Notes: generated by a model not told the origin, from the letters alone. Counted from the stretch's first letter, positions 9,423 to 18,189 are shown. The stretch: 64,000 nucleotides of DNA from Kitasatospora sp. SUK 42 (GCF_015776785.2 NZ_LFMD02000003.1:1884753-1948752); one strand, 5' to 3'. Program-made: numbers and translations.

Positions 9423-9439
9423 GTCCACAGCCTGTGGAC
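9423..9439. promoter_or_regulatory. Perfect 17-bp inverted repeat resembling paired DnaA boxes
   Basis: GTCCACAG-C-CTGTGGAC, 8-bp arms with one central base, 26 bp upstream of the DUF3592 start. The core CTGTCCACA read from 9440 is one base from TTGTCCACA, the favoured Streptomyces DnaA box. It could be an operator for a dimeric regulator or a DnaA site. Confidence 0.5.
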
Positions 9440-9585
9440 AGAGCCTCACAGCGCCGGACCAACGGGGAGCGGACGCCCGGGGGCCGCCGGACGAACCAGG
9501 GGGTACGGACGAATGAACCGGGCGCCCTGGTCGCCGACAGCCGGCCGGTGGTTGGTGACCGGTGGCCGGACCGCCACCGGCCGTG

Positions 9586-11118
9586 CTACCGCACCGGGTT
9601 GATGAACCCCTGCTCGGTCAGCAGCCGCAGCGACTCCGGCACCCGGTCCCGCAGGACCACCCGGTCCTCGCCCAGCAACTGCGCGATGGCGTCCACGATC
9701 TCGCCCGCCGACAGCGTGCCGTCGCACACCCCGACGAATCCGGCGCCGACGGTGTCCACCTTGGTCGCCCGCCGCATGCCCCGGTGGTGACGGAGGATCA
9801 CGTGCTCCGGGTCCTCCGCCCCCGGCGCGCCGACCTGCTCCTGGACCACCTCGTCGGCCAGCACGTAGCGGGCCGCGAGCAGGCCCGCGTCGTCGTGCGA
9901 GCGCAGGAAGTCCTGCCGGTCGAACCACTCCTCGATGTGCGGGCCGAGCGGCTGCTCCACCGGGTGCGGCCACTCCTCCACCCGGACGGTCGGACGCTCG
10001 GCGCCGCTCGCCCGCAGGGTGATCCAGCCCATGCCGATGCCCTCGACCCGGCCCGCCTCGAAGGCGTCCAGCCACTCGCCGTACCGGGCCTGGTAGTCAC
10101 CGCCGGGGCCGCGGTGGTCGCCGCCGTCGCGCAGCCACAACTCGGCGTACTGCGCGACGTCCTGGACCTCCCGTTGGACGATCCAGGCGTCCAGCCCGGT
10201 GCCCGCCACCCAGCCGGCCAGCCGCTCCTGCCAGTCCTCGCCCTTGACGTGCTGCCAGTTGGCGAGCAACTGGCAGTAGCCGCCCTGCTCCAGGTGTCCG
10301 GCCGCCGAACGCACCAGGCTGCGGCACAGGTCGTCCCCGGCCATGCCGCCGTCGCGGTAGGTGAACCGGCCGGCCGGGGAGATGACGAACGGCGGGTTGG
10401 AGACGATCAGGTCGAACTTCCGCTCCCCGACCGGCTCGAAGAGGCTCCCGGAGAACGCCTCGGTGTTGTCGAAACCGGACAGCGCCAGGGTCAGCTCGGT
10501 GAAGCGCAGGGCGCGCGGGTTGAGGTCGGTGGCGGTGACGCTGCGGGCGTGCCGGGCCGCGTGCAGCGCCTGCACGCCGGAGCCCGAGCCGAGGTCCAGA
10601 GCGGCCCCGACGGGGCGGCGCACGGTGATGTTGGCCAGCGTCGTGGACGCGCCGCCCACCCCCAGCACCAGGTCCTTGCGGGCCACCCCGTGCGCGGTCT
10701 CGCCGGAGCCGATACCGCCCGCGCCGCCCACCGCGCAGCCCAGGTCGGAGACCACCCAGGCGTCCGAGGCGGGCAGCCCGGCAACCTCGTTCGCGTACGG
10801 CCGGATGTCCACCGTGGCACGCACCAGGTCCCCGTCGGGGCGCAGCCAGCCGTCCGCCAGGCAGTCCTCCACCGACAGCGCGGCGGCCGCCGCCTTGTAC
10901 GGCACCGGCTGCTGCAACAGGAACAACCGCACCAGGGTCTCCAGCGGGCTGCCGCCCCGCGTGGCACGCAGCGCCGGCACCGCCTCGCTACGGGCCAGCG
11001 CCGCATATCCGGTGGGCCCCAGGAGGTCCAGGCACCCATCGGCGGTGTACGAGGCGGCGAGCAGCGCCTCGCGCAGCTTGGCCAGACGGGTCGGGTCGAG
11101 AACGGGGCTACTGATCAC
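9586..11118 (-). CDS. Class I SAM-dependent methyltransferase with NPPF motif
   Basis: 510 aa. The N-terminal about 150 residues form a helical region of unknown role. The SAM-binding motif is ALDLGSGSGVQALHAA; motif IV is SNPPFV, the signature of methyltransferases acting on amide or exocyclic amino nitrogens (HemK/PrmC and rRNA small-subunit enzymes). A C-terminal half of about 200 residues has no obvious catalytic motif. This three-part architecture is an actinobacterial family; the substrate is unknown. GTG at 11118 (VISSPVLDPTRL) was chosen because the upstream extension is low-complexity Arg/Gly/Trp sequence unlike the family. Confidence 0.85.
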   Translation of the reverse strand: MISSPVLDPTRLAKLREALLAASYTADGCLDLLGPTGYAALARSEAVPALRATRGGSPLETLVRLFLLQQPVPYKAAAAALSVEDCLADGWLRPDGDLVRATVDIRPYANEVAGLPASDAWVVSDLGCAVGGAGGIGSGETAHGVARKDLVLGVGGASTTLANITVRRPVGAALDLGSGSGVQALHAARHARSVTATDLNPRALRFTELTLALSGFDNTEAFSGSLFEPVGERKFDLIVSNPPFVISPAGRFTYRDGGMAGDDLCRSLVRSAAGHLEQGGYCQLLANWQHVKGEDWQERLAGWVAGTGLDAWIVQREVQDVAQYAELWLRDGGDHRGPGGDYQARYGEWLDAFEAGRVEGIGMGWITLRASGAERPTVRVEEWPHPVEQPLGPHIEEWFDRQDFLRSHDDAGLLAARYVLADEVVQEQVGAPGAEDPEHVILRHHRGMRRATKVDTVGAGFVGVCDGTLSAGEIVDAIAQLLGEDRVVLRDRVPESLRLLTEQGFINPVR

Positions 11119-11285
11119 CCCGCCATTGTCCCCCGCCCCACCGGCCCACACCGACGGCCACCCCTGCCACCCGGCAACCCCGAGGCCTCGGGCCCGCCGC
11201 ACCCGCCGCACCCGCCGGGAACACGCTCCCGATCGGCCCCACCGCGGACGGCCGCGGCCCCGCCCCCGCGCACAACACAGCGGCC

Positions 11286-11309
11286 GGGGCCGCTCCTGCG
11301 AGCGGCCCC
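11286..11309 (-). terminator. Terminator hairpin downstream of the lipoprotein gene
   Basis: Perfect 10-bp stem GGGGCCGCTC/GAGCGGCCCC with a CTGC tetraloop, 40 bases past the lipoprotein stop codon. Confidence 0.75.
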
Positions 11310-11348
11310 TGCCGAGCCCTGCGTCCTTCAGCCCTCGCCCGGCCCCGG

Positions 11349-12125
11349 TCAGCTCGCGCTGGGTGCCGGGGTGGCCGGGGCGGAGGCCGGAGCCGCCGGG
11401 GTGGTGGCGCCTGCGGGGGGCGTGGCCGCCGGGTTCGCGCTGTCCGTCGCGCCGGGCGTGGGAGTGCCGCTGGGGGCGTCGGTGGCGGCGGGCGTGCCAG
11501 CGCTCGGGGTCGCGCTCGCGCCCCCTGCGGCCGGGGTACCGCTCGCGGCACCGGTCGCACCGGCACCCGGGGTGGCGCTGGGCTGGCTGGGCTTGCAGCC
11601 CTCCTGCTTGGCCATCGCCGCGCCGAGGTCACCGCGCTGCAGCTTGCTCTGCGCCTGGGTGGACAGCGAGGCCAGCTGCCCCAGCTGGTCGCCAACGCTC
11701 TTCAGCCCGTCCGCGAACTTCGACTGGTCGTTGGTGGCGAGCGCGTCCAGCTTCTTCTGGACGTCCAGGTAGCCGTCGGCCGCCTTCTTCAGCTCGTCGA
11801 CGCTGTCCTTCTGCAGGGTCGCGCCGTCGTCCACCTTGGGCGCACCGGCCGCGTCGATGGCGGAGGCGATGTCCTGGTTGGTCTTGGCCAGTCGCCCGAT
11901 GTCCGCCGAGAGCCGCTTCTGCAGGTCGACCGGGGTCTCGCCGGTCTTCACCTGGGCGGTGTCGGCGAGCGCGGCCTGCGCCTGGGCGATCGGGTCCTTG
12001 GCCGCACTGCAGACGTTGGACGCCCAGGACTCCAGCTGCTTGCTGTTGTCGTTGCCGCCACAGCCGACGGCGCCGAACGCGAGCAGCACGCCGAGGGCGG
12101 GTACGGCCAGCAGTCGCTTGTTCAC
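11349..12125 (-). CDS. Small secreted lipoprotein
   Basis: 258 aa. The N-terminus is a lipoprotein signal: basic MNKR, hydrophobic core, lipobox GAVGC with Cys22. The mature region (about residues 30-180) is alpha-helical, rich in Lys, Asp, Ala and Gln, and contains a second and third cysteine. The last 75 residues are an Ala/Thr/Pro/Gly-rich low-complexity tail. GTG start with AAAGG upstream. No enzymatic motif is seen. It stands downstream of apgA on the same strand, but two hairpins in the 374-bp gap suggest a separate transcript. Function unknown. Confidence 0.8.
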   Translation of the reverse strand: MNKRLLAVPALGVLLAFGAVGCGGNDNSKQLESWASNVCSAAKDPIAQAQAALADTAQVKTGETPVDLQKRLSADIGRLAKTNQDIASAIDAAGAPKVDDGATLQKDSVDELKKAADGYLDVQKKLDALATNDQSKFADGLKSVGDQLGQLASLSTQAQSKLQRGDLGAAMAKQEGCKPSQPSATPGAGATGAASGTPAAGGASATPSAGTPAATDAPSGTPTPGATDSANPAATPPAGATTPAAPASAPATPAPSAS

Positions 12126-12499
12126 CGGGAGAAGCCTTTCGGTTTCGGTCGTGTTCGGTCGTCGAACCTACACGGCCGCCGCCGATCGCCCGGTTCCCGG
12201 CTGCTCAGCCCCGAGCTCACGCCCCTGACCGACCCTGACCACCCCGCCGCTCAGGCCCGATCGACCCGAGTCGGATCACCCGGACGGACGTCCGGGCGGT
12301 TCGCAGCACCCGGGGCGTCCACATCCGGCACACCGAGGAGGCCGCAGGGACCGGCCGGTCGGCACTCGCCGTCGCGTGAGATCGCCGTCGGGCGGTGCGG
12401 CGGCGAGACCGCCGCCGCCAGGCCACCGCCCGACTCAACCGTTCGTCCACGACCGCCCGAGAGCCGGAACCGCCCCCGGGTACGGTGCGGAAGCGGTCC
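12126..12499. other. Intergenic region with two hairpins, no gene seen
   Basis: The stem at 12397-12418 (9 bp, AGAC loop), 82 bases past the apgA stop, is the likely apgA terminator. A second, weaker hairpin lies at 12279-12296 (7-bp stem, GGAC loop). The promoter of the lipoprotein gene must lie between this and 12125; I cannot place it. Confidence 0.5.
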
Positions 12500-12919
12500 T
12501 CAGACCGCGACGGAGGCGACCGAAACCGGCCAGCTCATCCGGATCACGCCACCGCTGGCGCCGTTGGTGACCTCAAGGTCCTCGACCAGGCCGGTGATCA
12601 CGGCGAGACCGAGGGTGTCCTCGTCCGCCTCGCCGCCCTCGGCCGCGCCGGCGGCCGGGACGGCGTCGAGGCCGGCTTCGTCCTCGACCTCGATGAGGAA
12701 ACGCTTCTCCTGGTCGGTCAGCGCGACCCTGACCGCGCCGCCGATGCCACCGCGCTGGTGCAGGCCGACCGCGCGCGAGCACGCCTCACCGACCGCGAGC
12801 CGTACCTCGTCGAGCACCGACTCGTCGACCCCGGCCCGTCTGGCGACGGCCGCGGCGACCAGCCGGGCCGTCCGCACGTGCTCGGGAAGCGCGCTGAATC
12901 GAAGTTCGACGGTTGCCAT
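12500..12919 (-). CDS. apgA: ApgA-like anti-sigma factor (RsbW-type ATPase fold), partner of BldG
   Basis: 139 aa with the GHKL/RsbW-like layout: N-terminal strand ATVELRFSALPEHVRTARL, helix with DEVRLAVGEACSRAV, and G-box-like DTLGLAVITGLVEDLEV. In S. coelicolor the gene directly after bldG encodes ApgA, which binds BldG; order and spacing here are the same. Two motif features are unusual for an active kinase: the N-box asparagine is replaced by arginine (EACSR) and the first G-box is weak. It starts with ATG about 160 bp after the bldG stop codon. Confidence 0.88.
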   Translation of the reverse strand: MATVELRFSALPEHVRTARLVAAAVARRAGVDESVLDEVRLAVGEACSRAVGLHQRGGIGGAVRVALTDQEKRFLIEVEDEAGLDAVPAAGAAEGGEADEDTLGLAVITGLVEDLEVTNGASGGVIRMSWPVSVASVAV

Positions 12920-13078
12920 CTCTCCCCCTCGGGGTACTCCGACCGGGGCCGGAAGTACGGCCCCTGCGGGCCGGCTGGACCGGCCCCGATGCGGCCGGGA
13001 AGCGCCGGGGCCTAGCAGGCCCGGGCGTCCCGGACGCGTGGAACGGGCGGGCCGGCCACACGGACCGGCCCGGACGCG

Positions 13079-13420
13079 TCAGTCGGTCGCGGCGACCGCG
13101 TCGTCCACCGAGGTGTGGATCGGGAAGACCTTGGTCAGTCCGGTGATCCGGAAGATCTTGAGGATGCGCTCCTGGTTGCAGACGAGGCGCAGCGAGCCCT
13201 CGTGGGCGCGCACCCGCTTCAGACCGCCCACCAGCACACCCAGGCCGGTCGAGTCCAGGAAGTCAACGCCCTCCATGTCGACGACGAGGTGGTACTTGCC
13301 GTCGTTGACGAGCTCGACCAGCTGCTCCCGCAGCTTCGGGGCGGTGTACACATCGATCTCGCCGCCAACCTCGACGACCGTACGATCGCCGACTGCACGG
13401 GTCGACAGGGACAGGTCCAC
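13079..13420 (-). CDS. bldG: Anti-sigma factor antagonist BldG
   Basis: 113 aa STAS-domain protein required for aerial growth and antibiotic production in Streptomyces. The phospho-acceptor Ser57 sits in FLDSTGLGVLVGG. The sequence DLSLSTRAVGDRTVVEVGGE at the start is that of BldG orthologues. GTG at 13420 was chosen because GGAGG lies five bases upstream; the frame is open to 13522 but that extension is not part of the family. It is followed by the ApgA gene, giving the partner-switch pair. It is divergent from the helicase gene across 221 bp that must hold its promoters. Confidence 0.96.
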   Translation of the reverse strand: MDLSLSTRAVGDRTVVEVGGEIDVYTAPKLREQLVELVNDGKYHLVVDMEGVDFLDSTGLGVLVGGLKRVRAHEGSLRLVCNQERILKIFRITGLTKVFPIHTSVDDAVAATD

Positions 13421-13641
13421 GGAACCTCCAGCACCTTGCCTTGCTACGTCATGTGCGATCCTCGGCCGGACGGCCGCCACCGCATGGTCGCGAGCCCGGG
13501 CACGCCAAGCCACGCGTGGCAAGCCTCAGCGCTGCGACCCACGGCCGTACGGCCGTCACGGCCACATTCAACCACCTGCGACCATGCCCGCACGATGGCT
13601 TACGACGATTCTCCGTCACGCCGGTGACACACTGGGTCCTC

Positions 13642-16053
13642 ATGCCGCCCCGACACAGCCTGCCCGAGGCACTGCTCACGACCCTGTCCACCAGTCGGGG
13701 GCGGTCCGACCGGCTCACCCATACGGAGCACCTTCCCGCCCGACCTGCGCGTTATTCACCGTGGCCCGACTCGATCCGCCGGGAGATCGTGGACTCGGCA
13801 CTCGCCGTCGGGGTGGAGCAGCCCTGGGCGCACCAGGCAGAAGCGATGAACCTGGCGAAAAGCGGCCAGACTGTGGTGATCGCCACAGGTACCGCCTCGG
13901 GCAAGTCGCTGGGCTATCTGGCGCCCGTGCTCAGCGATCTGCTGGACGGCACCGAGGCCCGCAACGGCCGCGGCGCCACCGCGCTCTACCTGGCCCCGAC
14001 CAAGGCGCTCGCCGCCGACCAGCGCCGCCGCGCCGCCGAACTCGCCCCGCCCAGGGTGCGCGCCGCCCTGTACGACGGCGACACCCCGCCCGAGGAGCGC
14101 GAGTGGGTCCGCCAGTACGCCTCCTACGTGCTCACCAACCCGGACATGCTGCACCGGGGCATCCTGCCCGCGCACGCCCGCTGGTCCTCCTTCCTCAAGG
14201 TGTTGCGCTACGTGGTCATCGACGAGTGCCACAGTTACCGGGGCGTGTTCGGCTCGCACGTCGCCCAGGTGCTGCGACGGCTGCGCCGCGTCTGCGCCCG
14301 TTACGGTTCGTCACCCACCTTCCTGCTCGCCTCCGCCACGACCGCCGACCCGGCCGCCACCGCCCGGCGGCTGACCGGCCTGCCCGCCGTGGCCGTCACC
14401 GAGGACGCCTCGCCGCGCGGGCCGATGGTCTTCGGCCTCTGGGAGCCGCCGCTGACCGAGAACGTCGGCGAACACGGCGCCCCCGTGCGCCGCACCGCCA
14501 CCGCCGAGGCCGCGCACCTGCTGACCGACCTGGTCGAGCGGCAGACCCGGACCGTCGTGTTCGTCCGCTCCCGCCGTGCCGCCGAAATCGTCGCCCTCCA
14601 GACCCAGGACCAGCTCGGCCGACCACTCGCCGACCGGGTGGCCGCCTACCGCGGCGGCTACCTCGCCGACGAACGCCGGGCCCTGGAACGCGCCCTGCAC
14701 TCCGGCCGGCTGCTCGGACTCGCCTCCACCTCCGCTCTCGAACTCGGCGTCGACATCTCCGGTCTCGACGCCGTCCTGATGGCCGGCTACCCCGGCACCC
14801 GGGCCTCGCTCTGGCAGCAGGCGGGCCGGGCCGGCCGCGAGGCCCAGGGCGCGCTGGCCGTCCTGATCGCCCGGGACGACCCGCTGGACACCTACCTGGT
14901 GCACCACCCGGAGGCCCTGTTCGAGGCGCCCGTCGAGGCCACCGTGCTCGACCCCGACAACCCGCACGTGCTCGCCCCGCACCTGTGCGCGGCCGCCGCC
15001 GAACTCCCGCTCACCGACGCGGACCTGGAGCTGTTCGGCCCCTCCACCGCGCCGCTGCTGCCGGTGCTGGAGCGGCGCGGCCTACTGCGCCGGCGTGCCG
15101 ACGGCTCCTGGTACTGGACCCGCCGCGAACGCGCGGCCGACGCCGTCGACCTGCGCGGCAGCGGCGGCAGCCCGGTGCAGATCGTCGAGGCCGACACCGG
15201 CCGACTGCTCGGCACGGTGGACGCCGCGGCCGCCCACACCACCGTCCACACCGGGGCCGTCCACCTGCACCAGGGCCGCACCTACCTGGTCCGCGAGCTC
15301 GACCTGGAGAACTCGGTCGCCCTCGTCGAACCGGCCGACCCGCCGTACACCACGGCCGCCCGTGACATCACCTCCATCTCCGTCCTCGACACCGACACCA
15401 CCGTCCACTGGGGCGAGGGTCGGCTCAGCTTCGGTTCGGTGGAGGTGGTCAACCAGGTGGTCGGCTACCTCCGGAAGCGGATCTCCACCGGGGAGATCAT
15501 GGGCGAGAGCAAGCTCGACCTCCCGCCCCGCACCCTGCGCACCCGCGCGGTCTGGTGGTCCGTCACCGAGGACCAGCTGCTCGACGCGGACCTCCCGCTC
15601 GACCAACTGCCCGGTGCCGCCCACGCCGCCGAGCACGCCTCGATCGGCCTGCTGCCGCTGTTCGCCACCTGCGACCGGTGGGACATCGGCGGCGTCTCCG
15701 TGCCACTGCACCCCGACACCGGTCTGCCCACCGTGTTCGTCTACGACGGCCACCCGGGCGGAGCCGGCTTCGCCGAGCGCGGCTTCCAGCGGGCCGTCCA
15801 GTGGTTGACCGCCACCCGGGCGGCGATCGCCTCCTGCGAGTGCGAGCGCGGCTGCCCGTCCTGCGTCCAGTCACCCAAGTGCGGCAACGGGAACGACCCG
15901 CTGGACAAGGCGGCGTCCGTCCTGCTGCTGGACATCCTGCTGGCCGGAGCCCCCGGCGCGGGGACCGGGCCGGGGGCCGGGCCGGGGGCCGACACGGAGC
16001 CCGGACCAGGGGCCGGACCAGGGGCCGGGCCGGGGGCCGGGCCGAACCCGTAG
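13642..16053 (+). CDS. DEAD/DEAH-box helicase of the MrfA/YprA type with DUF1998 zinc domain
   Basis: 803 aa. Superfamily 2 helicase motifs in order: WAHQAEA (Q-like), TGTASGKS (Walker A), DECHSYRG (motif II), SATTADP (motif III), VRSRRAAE (IV), and QQAGRAGREAQ (VI). The C-terminal domain carries the four-cysteine cluster CECERGCPSC...C of DUF1998/MZB proteins; B. subtilis MrfA of this type repairs mitomycin lesions. The last 35 residues are a Gly-Ala-Gly-Pro repeat. ATG at 13642 gives the conserved start MPPRHSLPEALL; no strong ribosome-binding site. It faces the Tad cluster convergently with only 19 bp between stops, the known 'helicase/secretion neighbourhood'. Confidence 0.9.
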   Translation: MPPRHSLPEALLTTLSTSRGRSDRLTHTEHLPARPARYSPWPDSIRREIVDSALAVGVEQPWAHQAEAMNLAKSGQTVVIATGTASGKSLGYLAPVLSDLLDGTEARNGRGATALYLAPTKALAADQRRRAAELAPPRVRAALYDGDTPPEEREWVRQYASYVLTNPDMLHRGILPAHARWSSFLKVLRYVVIDECHSYRGVFGSHVAQVLRRLRRVCARYGSSPTFLLASATTADPAATARRLTGLPAVAVTEDASPRGPMVFGLWEPPLTENVGEHGAPVRRTATAEAAHLLTDLVERQTRTVVFVRSRRAAEIVALQTQDQLGRPLADRVAAYRGGYLADERRALERALHSGRLLGLASTSALELGVDISGLDAVLMAGYPGTRASLWQQAGRAGREAQGALAVLIARDDPLDTYLVHHPEALFEAPVEATVLDPDNPHVLAPHLCAAAAELPLTDADLELFGPSTAPLLPVLERRGLLRRRADGSWYWTRRERAADAVDLRGSGGSPVQIVEADTGRLLGTVDAAAAHTTVHTGAVHLHQGRTYLVRELDLENSVALVEPADPPYTTAARDITSISVLDTDTTVHWGEGRLSFGSVEVVNQVVGYLRKRISTGEIMGESKLDLPPRTLRTRAVWWSVTEDQLLDADLPLDQLPGAAHAAEHASIGLLPLFATCDRWDIGGVSVPLHPDTGLPTVFVYDGHPGGAGFAERGFQRAVQWLTATRAAIASCECERGCPSCVQSPKCGNGNDPLDKAASVLLLDILLAGAPGAGTGPGAGPGADTEPGPGAGPGAGPGAGPNP
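15955..16050. repeat. G/C-only minisatellite at the helicase 3' end
   Basis: Repeats of about 12 bp (GGGCCGGGGGCC type) encode the GAGPGAGP tail of the helicase. The plus strand has many runs of four or five G, so strong secondary structure is possible. It may also serve as the transcription barrier between the convergent helicase and tadE-like genes, because no other terminator fits in the 19-bp gap. Confidence 0.7.
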
Positions 16054-16072
16054 GGCAACGGCGCCGACCGGC

Positions 16073-16603
16073 TCATGACGCCCCCGAAGGGCCGCCTGGA
16101 GCGCCACCAGGGACTCCGCCCGGGGCTCCTCCGGCACCGTCCTCGGCCCCGGCGACCGGGGCCCGTACCGGTCCGGCCCGGGCCCGCCCCCGCGCCGGAC
16201 CGACCGGCAGCCGCAGCGGGAGCCCGCCGACCGGCACCTCGGCGACCACCGTGACGGCGTCCGCCGACCGGTCGACCGCGCAGGACACCAGAGCGGCTCC
16301 CTGGGTGGCCGCGATCCCCGCGGCCCGATCGCAGCCACCGTCCGGGTCCAGCAGCAGCCGGTCGGCCGCCGCCAGGGCCGCCAGGTCGGCGGCCGACTCG
16401 GCCCGGTGCCGGGCGGCTACCACCGCGCCGACCGCGATCGTCGCGGTGAACGCTGCCGTGCCCAGCATCGCCAGGGCGAGCAGCCAAACCGTCGCCGAGC
16501 CGGCGTCCGGGCCGTAGCCACGCCCGCCCGCCGTGGCGGCCCGAGCGGTACGGGCCCGTGCCAGCCGCTCTGCCACCTGCCAGAGACCGGTCAGGAGGGC
16601 CAT
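16073..16603 (-). CDS. TadE/TadG-like pseudopilin-type membrane protein
   Basis: 176 aa with one N-terminal membrane segment (about residues 40-62, SATVWLLALAMLGTAAFTATIAVGA) followed by RHRAESAADLAALAAAD, the pattern of the actinobacterial TadE-like family next to the DEAD helicase. A pair of cysteines and a Gly/Pro/Ala-rich C-terminus follow. Likely exported and part of the Flp pilus machinery. The ATG at 16603 overlaps the end of the preceding tadE-type gene by 13 bp, so the two are coupled. Earlier in-frame starts give only Arg/Gly-rich extension. Confidence 0.78.
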   Translation of the reverse strand: MALLTGLWQVAERLARARTARAATAGGRGYGPDAGSATVWLLALAMLGTAAFTATIAVGAVVAARHRAESAADLAALAAADRLLLDPDGGCDRAAGIAATQGAALVSCAVDRSADAVTVVAEVPVGGLPLRLPVGPARGRARAGPVRAPVAGAEDGAGGAPGGVPGGAPGGPSGAS

Positions 16604-17091
16604 GGGCCACCACCCGCTTCGATGGTGCTCCCCAGCACGTCCTCCCGCGCTGCCACGGCCGCCGCACCGACCCGGACGGCGAGCAGTCCGCCGAGCCTGC
16701 CCGGCGCCGTGCACGGTGCGTCCACGTCGACCCGCACGGTGTCGGCCGCCACCGCCACCCGCACCTGCGCCCCCGGCGGGGCCGCCGCGCGGGCGAGCTC
16801 GACGGCGTTCACCTCCCCGCGCGCGGCCGCCCTGGCACCGATCCGGGCCGCGTCCACGCAGTGGATCTGCGCGGCCGCCGCCAGCACGCCCCAGATCAGC
16901 ATCGCCGCCAGCAGGACGATCGCGGGCAGCGCCACCGCCGTCTCGGCGGTGGCGAAGCCGCCGTCCCCGCGCCGGCCCGACCCCGGTGGCCGTGCCCGAC
17001 CGCGGCCGCGCGCCGTCGGCTCCGGGCCCGCCCGCGAGGCCTCATCGCGCGCCCCGCGGGCGGGAGTTCGGGCGCAGGCCCTACGTCGCAT
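16591..17091 (-). CDS. TadE-family pilus assembly protein
   Basis: 166 aa. An Arg-rich cytoplasmic N-terminus of about 45 residues precedes the TadE signature GFATAETAVALPAIVLLAAMLI, a membrane helix starting with the conserved glutamate, then an exported domain of about 95 residues. TadE proteins are minor pilin-like components of Flp pili. The ATG lies inside the last codons of the Flp-like pilin gene (11-bp overlap). Confidence 0.82.
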   Translation of the reverse strand: MRRRACARTPARGARDEASRAGPEPTARGRGRARPPGSGRRGDGGFATAETAVALPAIVLLAAMLIWGVLAAAAQIHCVDAARIGARAAARGEVNAVELARAAAPPGAQVRVAVAADTVRVDVDAPCTAPGRLGGLLAVRVGAAAVAAREDVLGSTIEAGGGPWPS

Positions 17092-17353
17092 GGAGTGCCC
17101 GCTCCAGCGTCTCGGTCAGTGCCCCCATGATGGTCGCGCTGGTCACCACCTTGTACAGCCCGGCGGCGAGGGCGCACGCGCCCAACGTTCCGACGGCGTA
17201 TTCGGCCGTGGTCATCCCAGCGTCCGACCGGCCTCGACGCCGGGCCACCCTGCGCACCCGGCCCGCCGCCCGGCGGCTCTTCCGCCGCCACTCCCCGGGC
17301 GTCCGCCCGAGCGGACTCCCGGCACCGGGCCTGATCGCGATCGTTGCAGTCAT
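17081..17353 (-). CDS. Flp-type pilin, DUF4244 family
   Basis: 90 aa. A basic leader of 46 residues ends in SDAG, then MTTAEYAVGTLGACALAAGLYKVV. This matches the Flp prepilin pattern: glycine at the cleavage site, Glu at +5 and Tyr at +6, then a hydrophobic helix. A good ribosome-binding site (AGGAG, seven bases before ATG). It is the only pilin candidate in the cluster and lies between tadC and tadE. No prepilin peptidase gene is in the window, so the processing enzyme must be encoded elsewhere. Confidence 0.85.
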   Translation of the reverse strand: MTATIAIRPGAGSPLGRTPGEWRRKSRRAAGRVRRVARRRGRSDAGMTTAEYAVGTLGACALAAGLYKVVTSATIMGALTETLERALHAT

Positions 17354-17421
17354 AGATTTCTCCTGTTCTCTTCGGTTCTCGTCGTTCCCTCGGCTCCGGC
17401 GGATCCGGAACCGACACTTGT

Positions 17422-18189
17422 TCACATCGCCTGGGCGAAGCGGCTGGTGAGGCCGACCACCACCGGCACCACGCCGATCAGGACGAAGGCCGGGAGGAAG
17501 CAGAGCCCCAGCGGCGCGGTGGCGAGCACCGCGGCCCTTCGGACCCTGGCGTGGGCCGCACGGGCGGCGGCCGTCCGCTGCCCTTGGGCCAGCCCGATCA
17601 GCGGACCGGCCGCGGGAGCGCCGCCGAGACTCGTCCGGACCAGGCAGCGCGCCAGCGGCGCCAGCGAGGGGTGCTGCTCGCCCAGTCGGACCCAGCTGAG
17701 CTCCGGTGGTGCGCCCAGGGCCAGTTCGGCCCCGATCGCCACCAGCCTCGGCCCCATCGGCGCCCCCACGCTCCGGCCCACCGCCGACACCGCCGCGGAA
17801 GGCAGTGCCGCCGACCCGAGACAGGCGGCCAACAGCTCGGCGCTCAGAGGAAGTTGCCTGGTCAGCAGCTCCTCCTCCAGGGCCGCCCGGCGATCCGTCG
17901 GTGACCGCACCCGGGCCGACCACCGATGGACGCCCACCGCGACCATCACCCCGACGACCAGGCCACCTCCTCCGCCGAGCAGCAACGCCGCTGCCAGCCC
18001 GGCCCCGACCGCCGACGCCACTCGTCGCCAGGGCCCAATGCCCGCTTCCCTCGGGCCGGTTCGCTCCCGCACCTCCTCCCGCTGTCGCACCCGGGCGAAG
18101 GCTCGCCGGCGCGATCTGCCCCGCACCAGCCCCACGACGGCCGCCGCTGCCGCCGGAAGCCCGGCCGCCGCCCACTCCGCTCCGCGCAT
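17422..18189 (-). CDS. tadC: Type II/IV secretion inner-membrane platform protein TadC
   Basis: 255 aa T2SS-F domain protein. Membrane segments near the N-terminus (AAAAAVVGLV), about residues 60-90 (AGLAAALLLGGGGGLVVGVMV) and at the C-terminus (FLPAFVLIGVVPVVVG). The cytoplasmic F domain contains QLPLSAELLAACLGSA. The ATG overlaps the tadB stop codon (TGATG), so translation is coupled. With TadB it forms the membrane platform on which the TadA ATPase acts. Confidence 0.85.
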   Translation of the reverse strand: MRGAEWAAAGLPAAAAAVVGLVRGRSRRRAFARVRQREEVRERTGPREAGIGPWRRVASAVGAGLAAALLLGGGGGLVVGVMVAVGVHRWSARVRSPTDRRAALEEELLTRQLPLSAELLAACLGSAALPSAAVSAVGRSVGAPMGPRLVAIGAELALGAPPELSWVRLGEQHPSLAPLARCLVRTSLGGAPAAGPLIGLAQGQRTAAARAAHARVRRAAVLATAPLGLCFLPAFVLIGVVPVVVGLTSRFAQAM

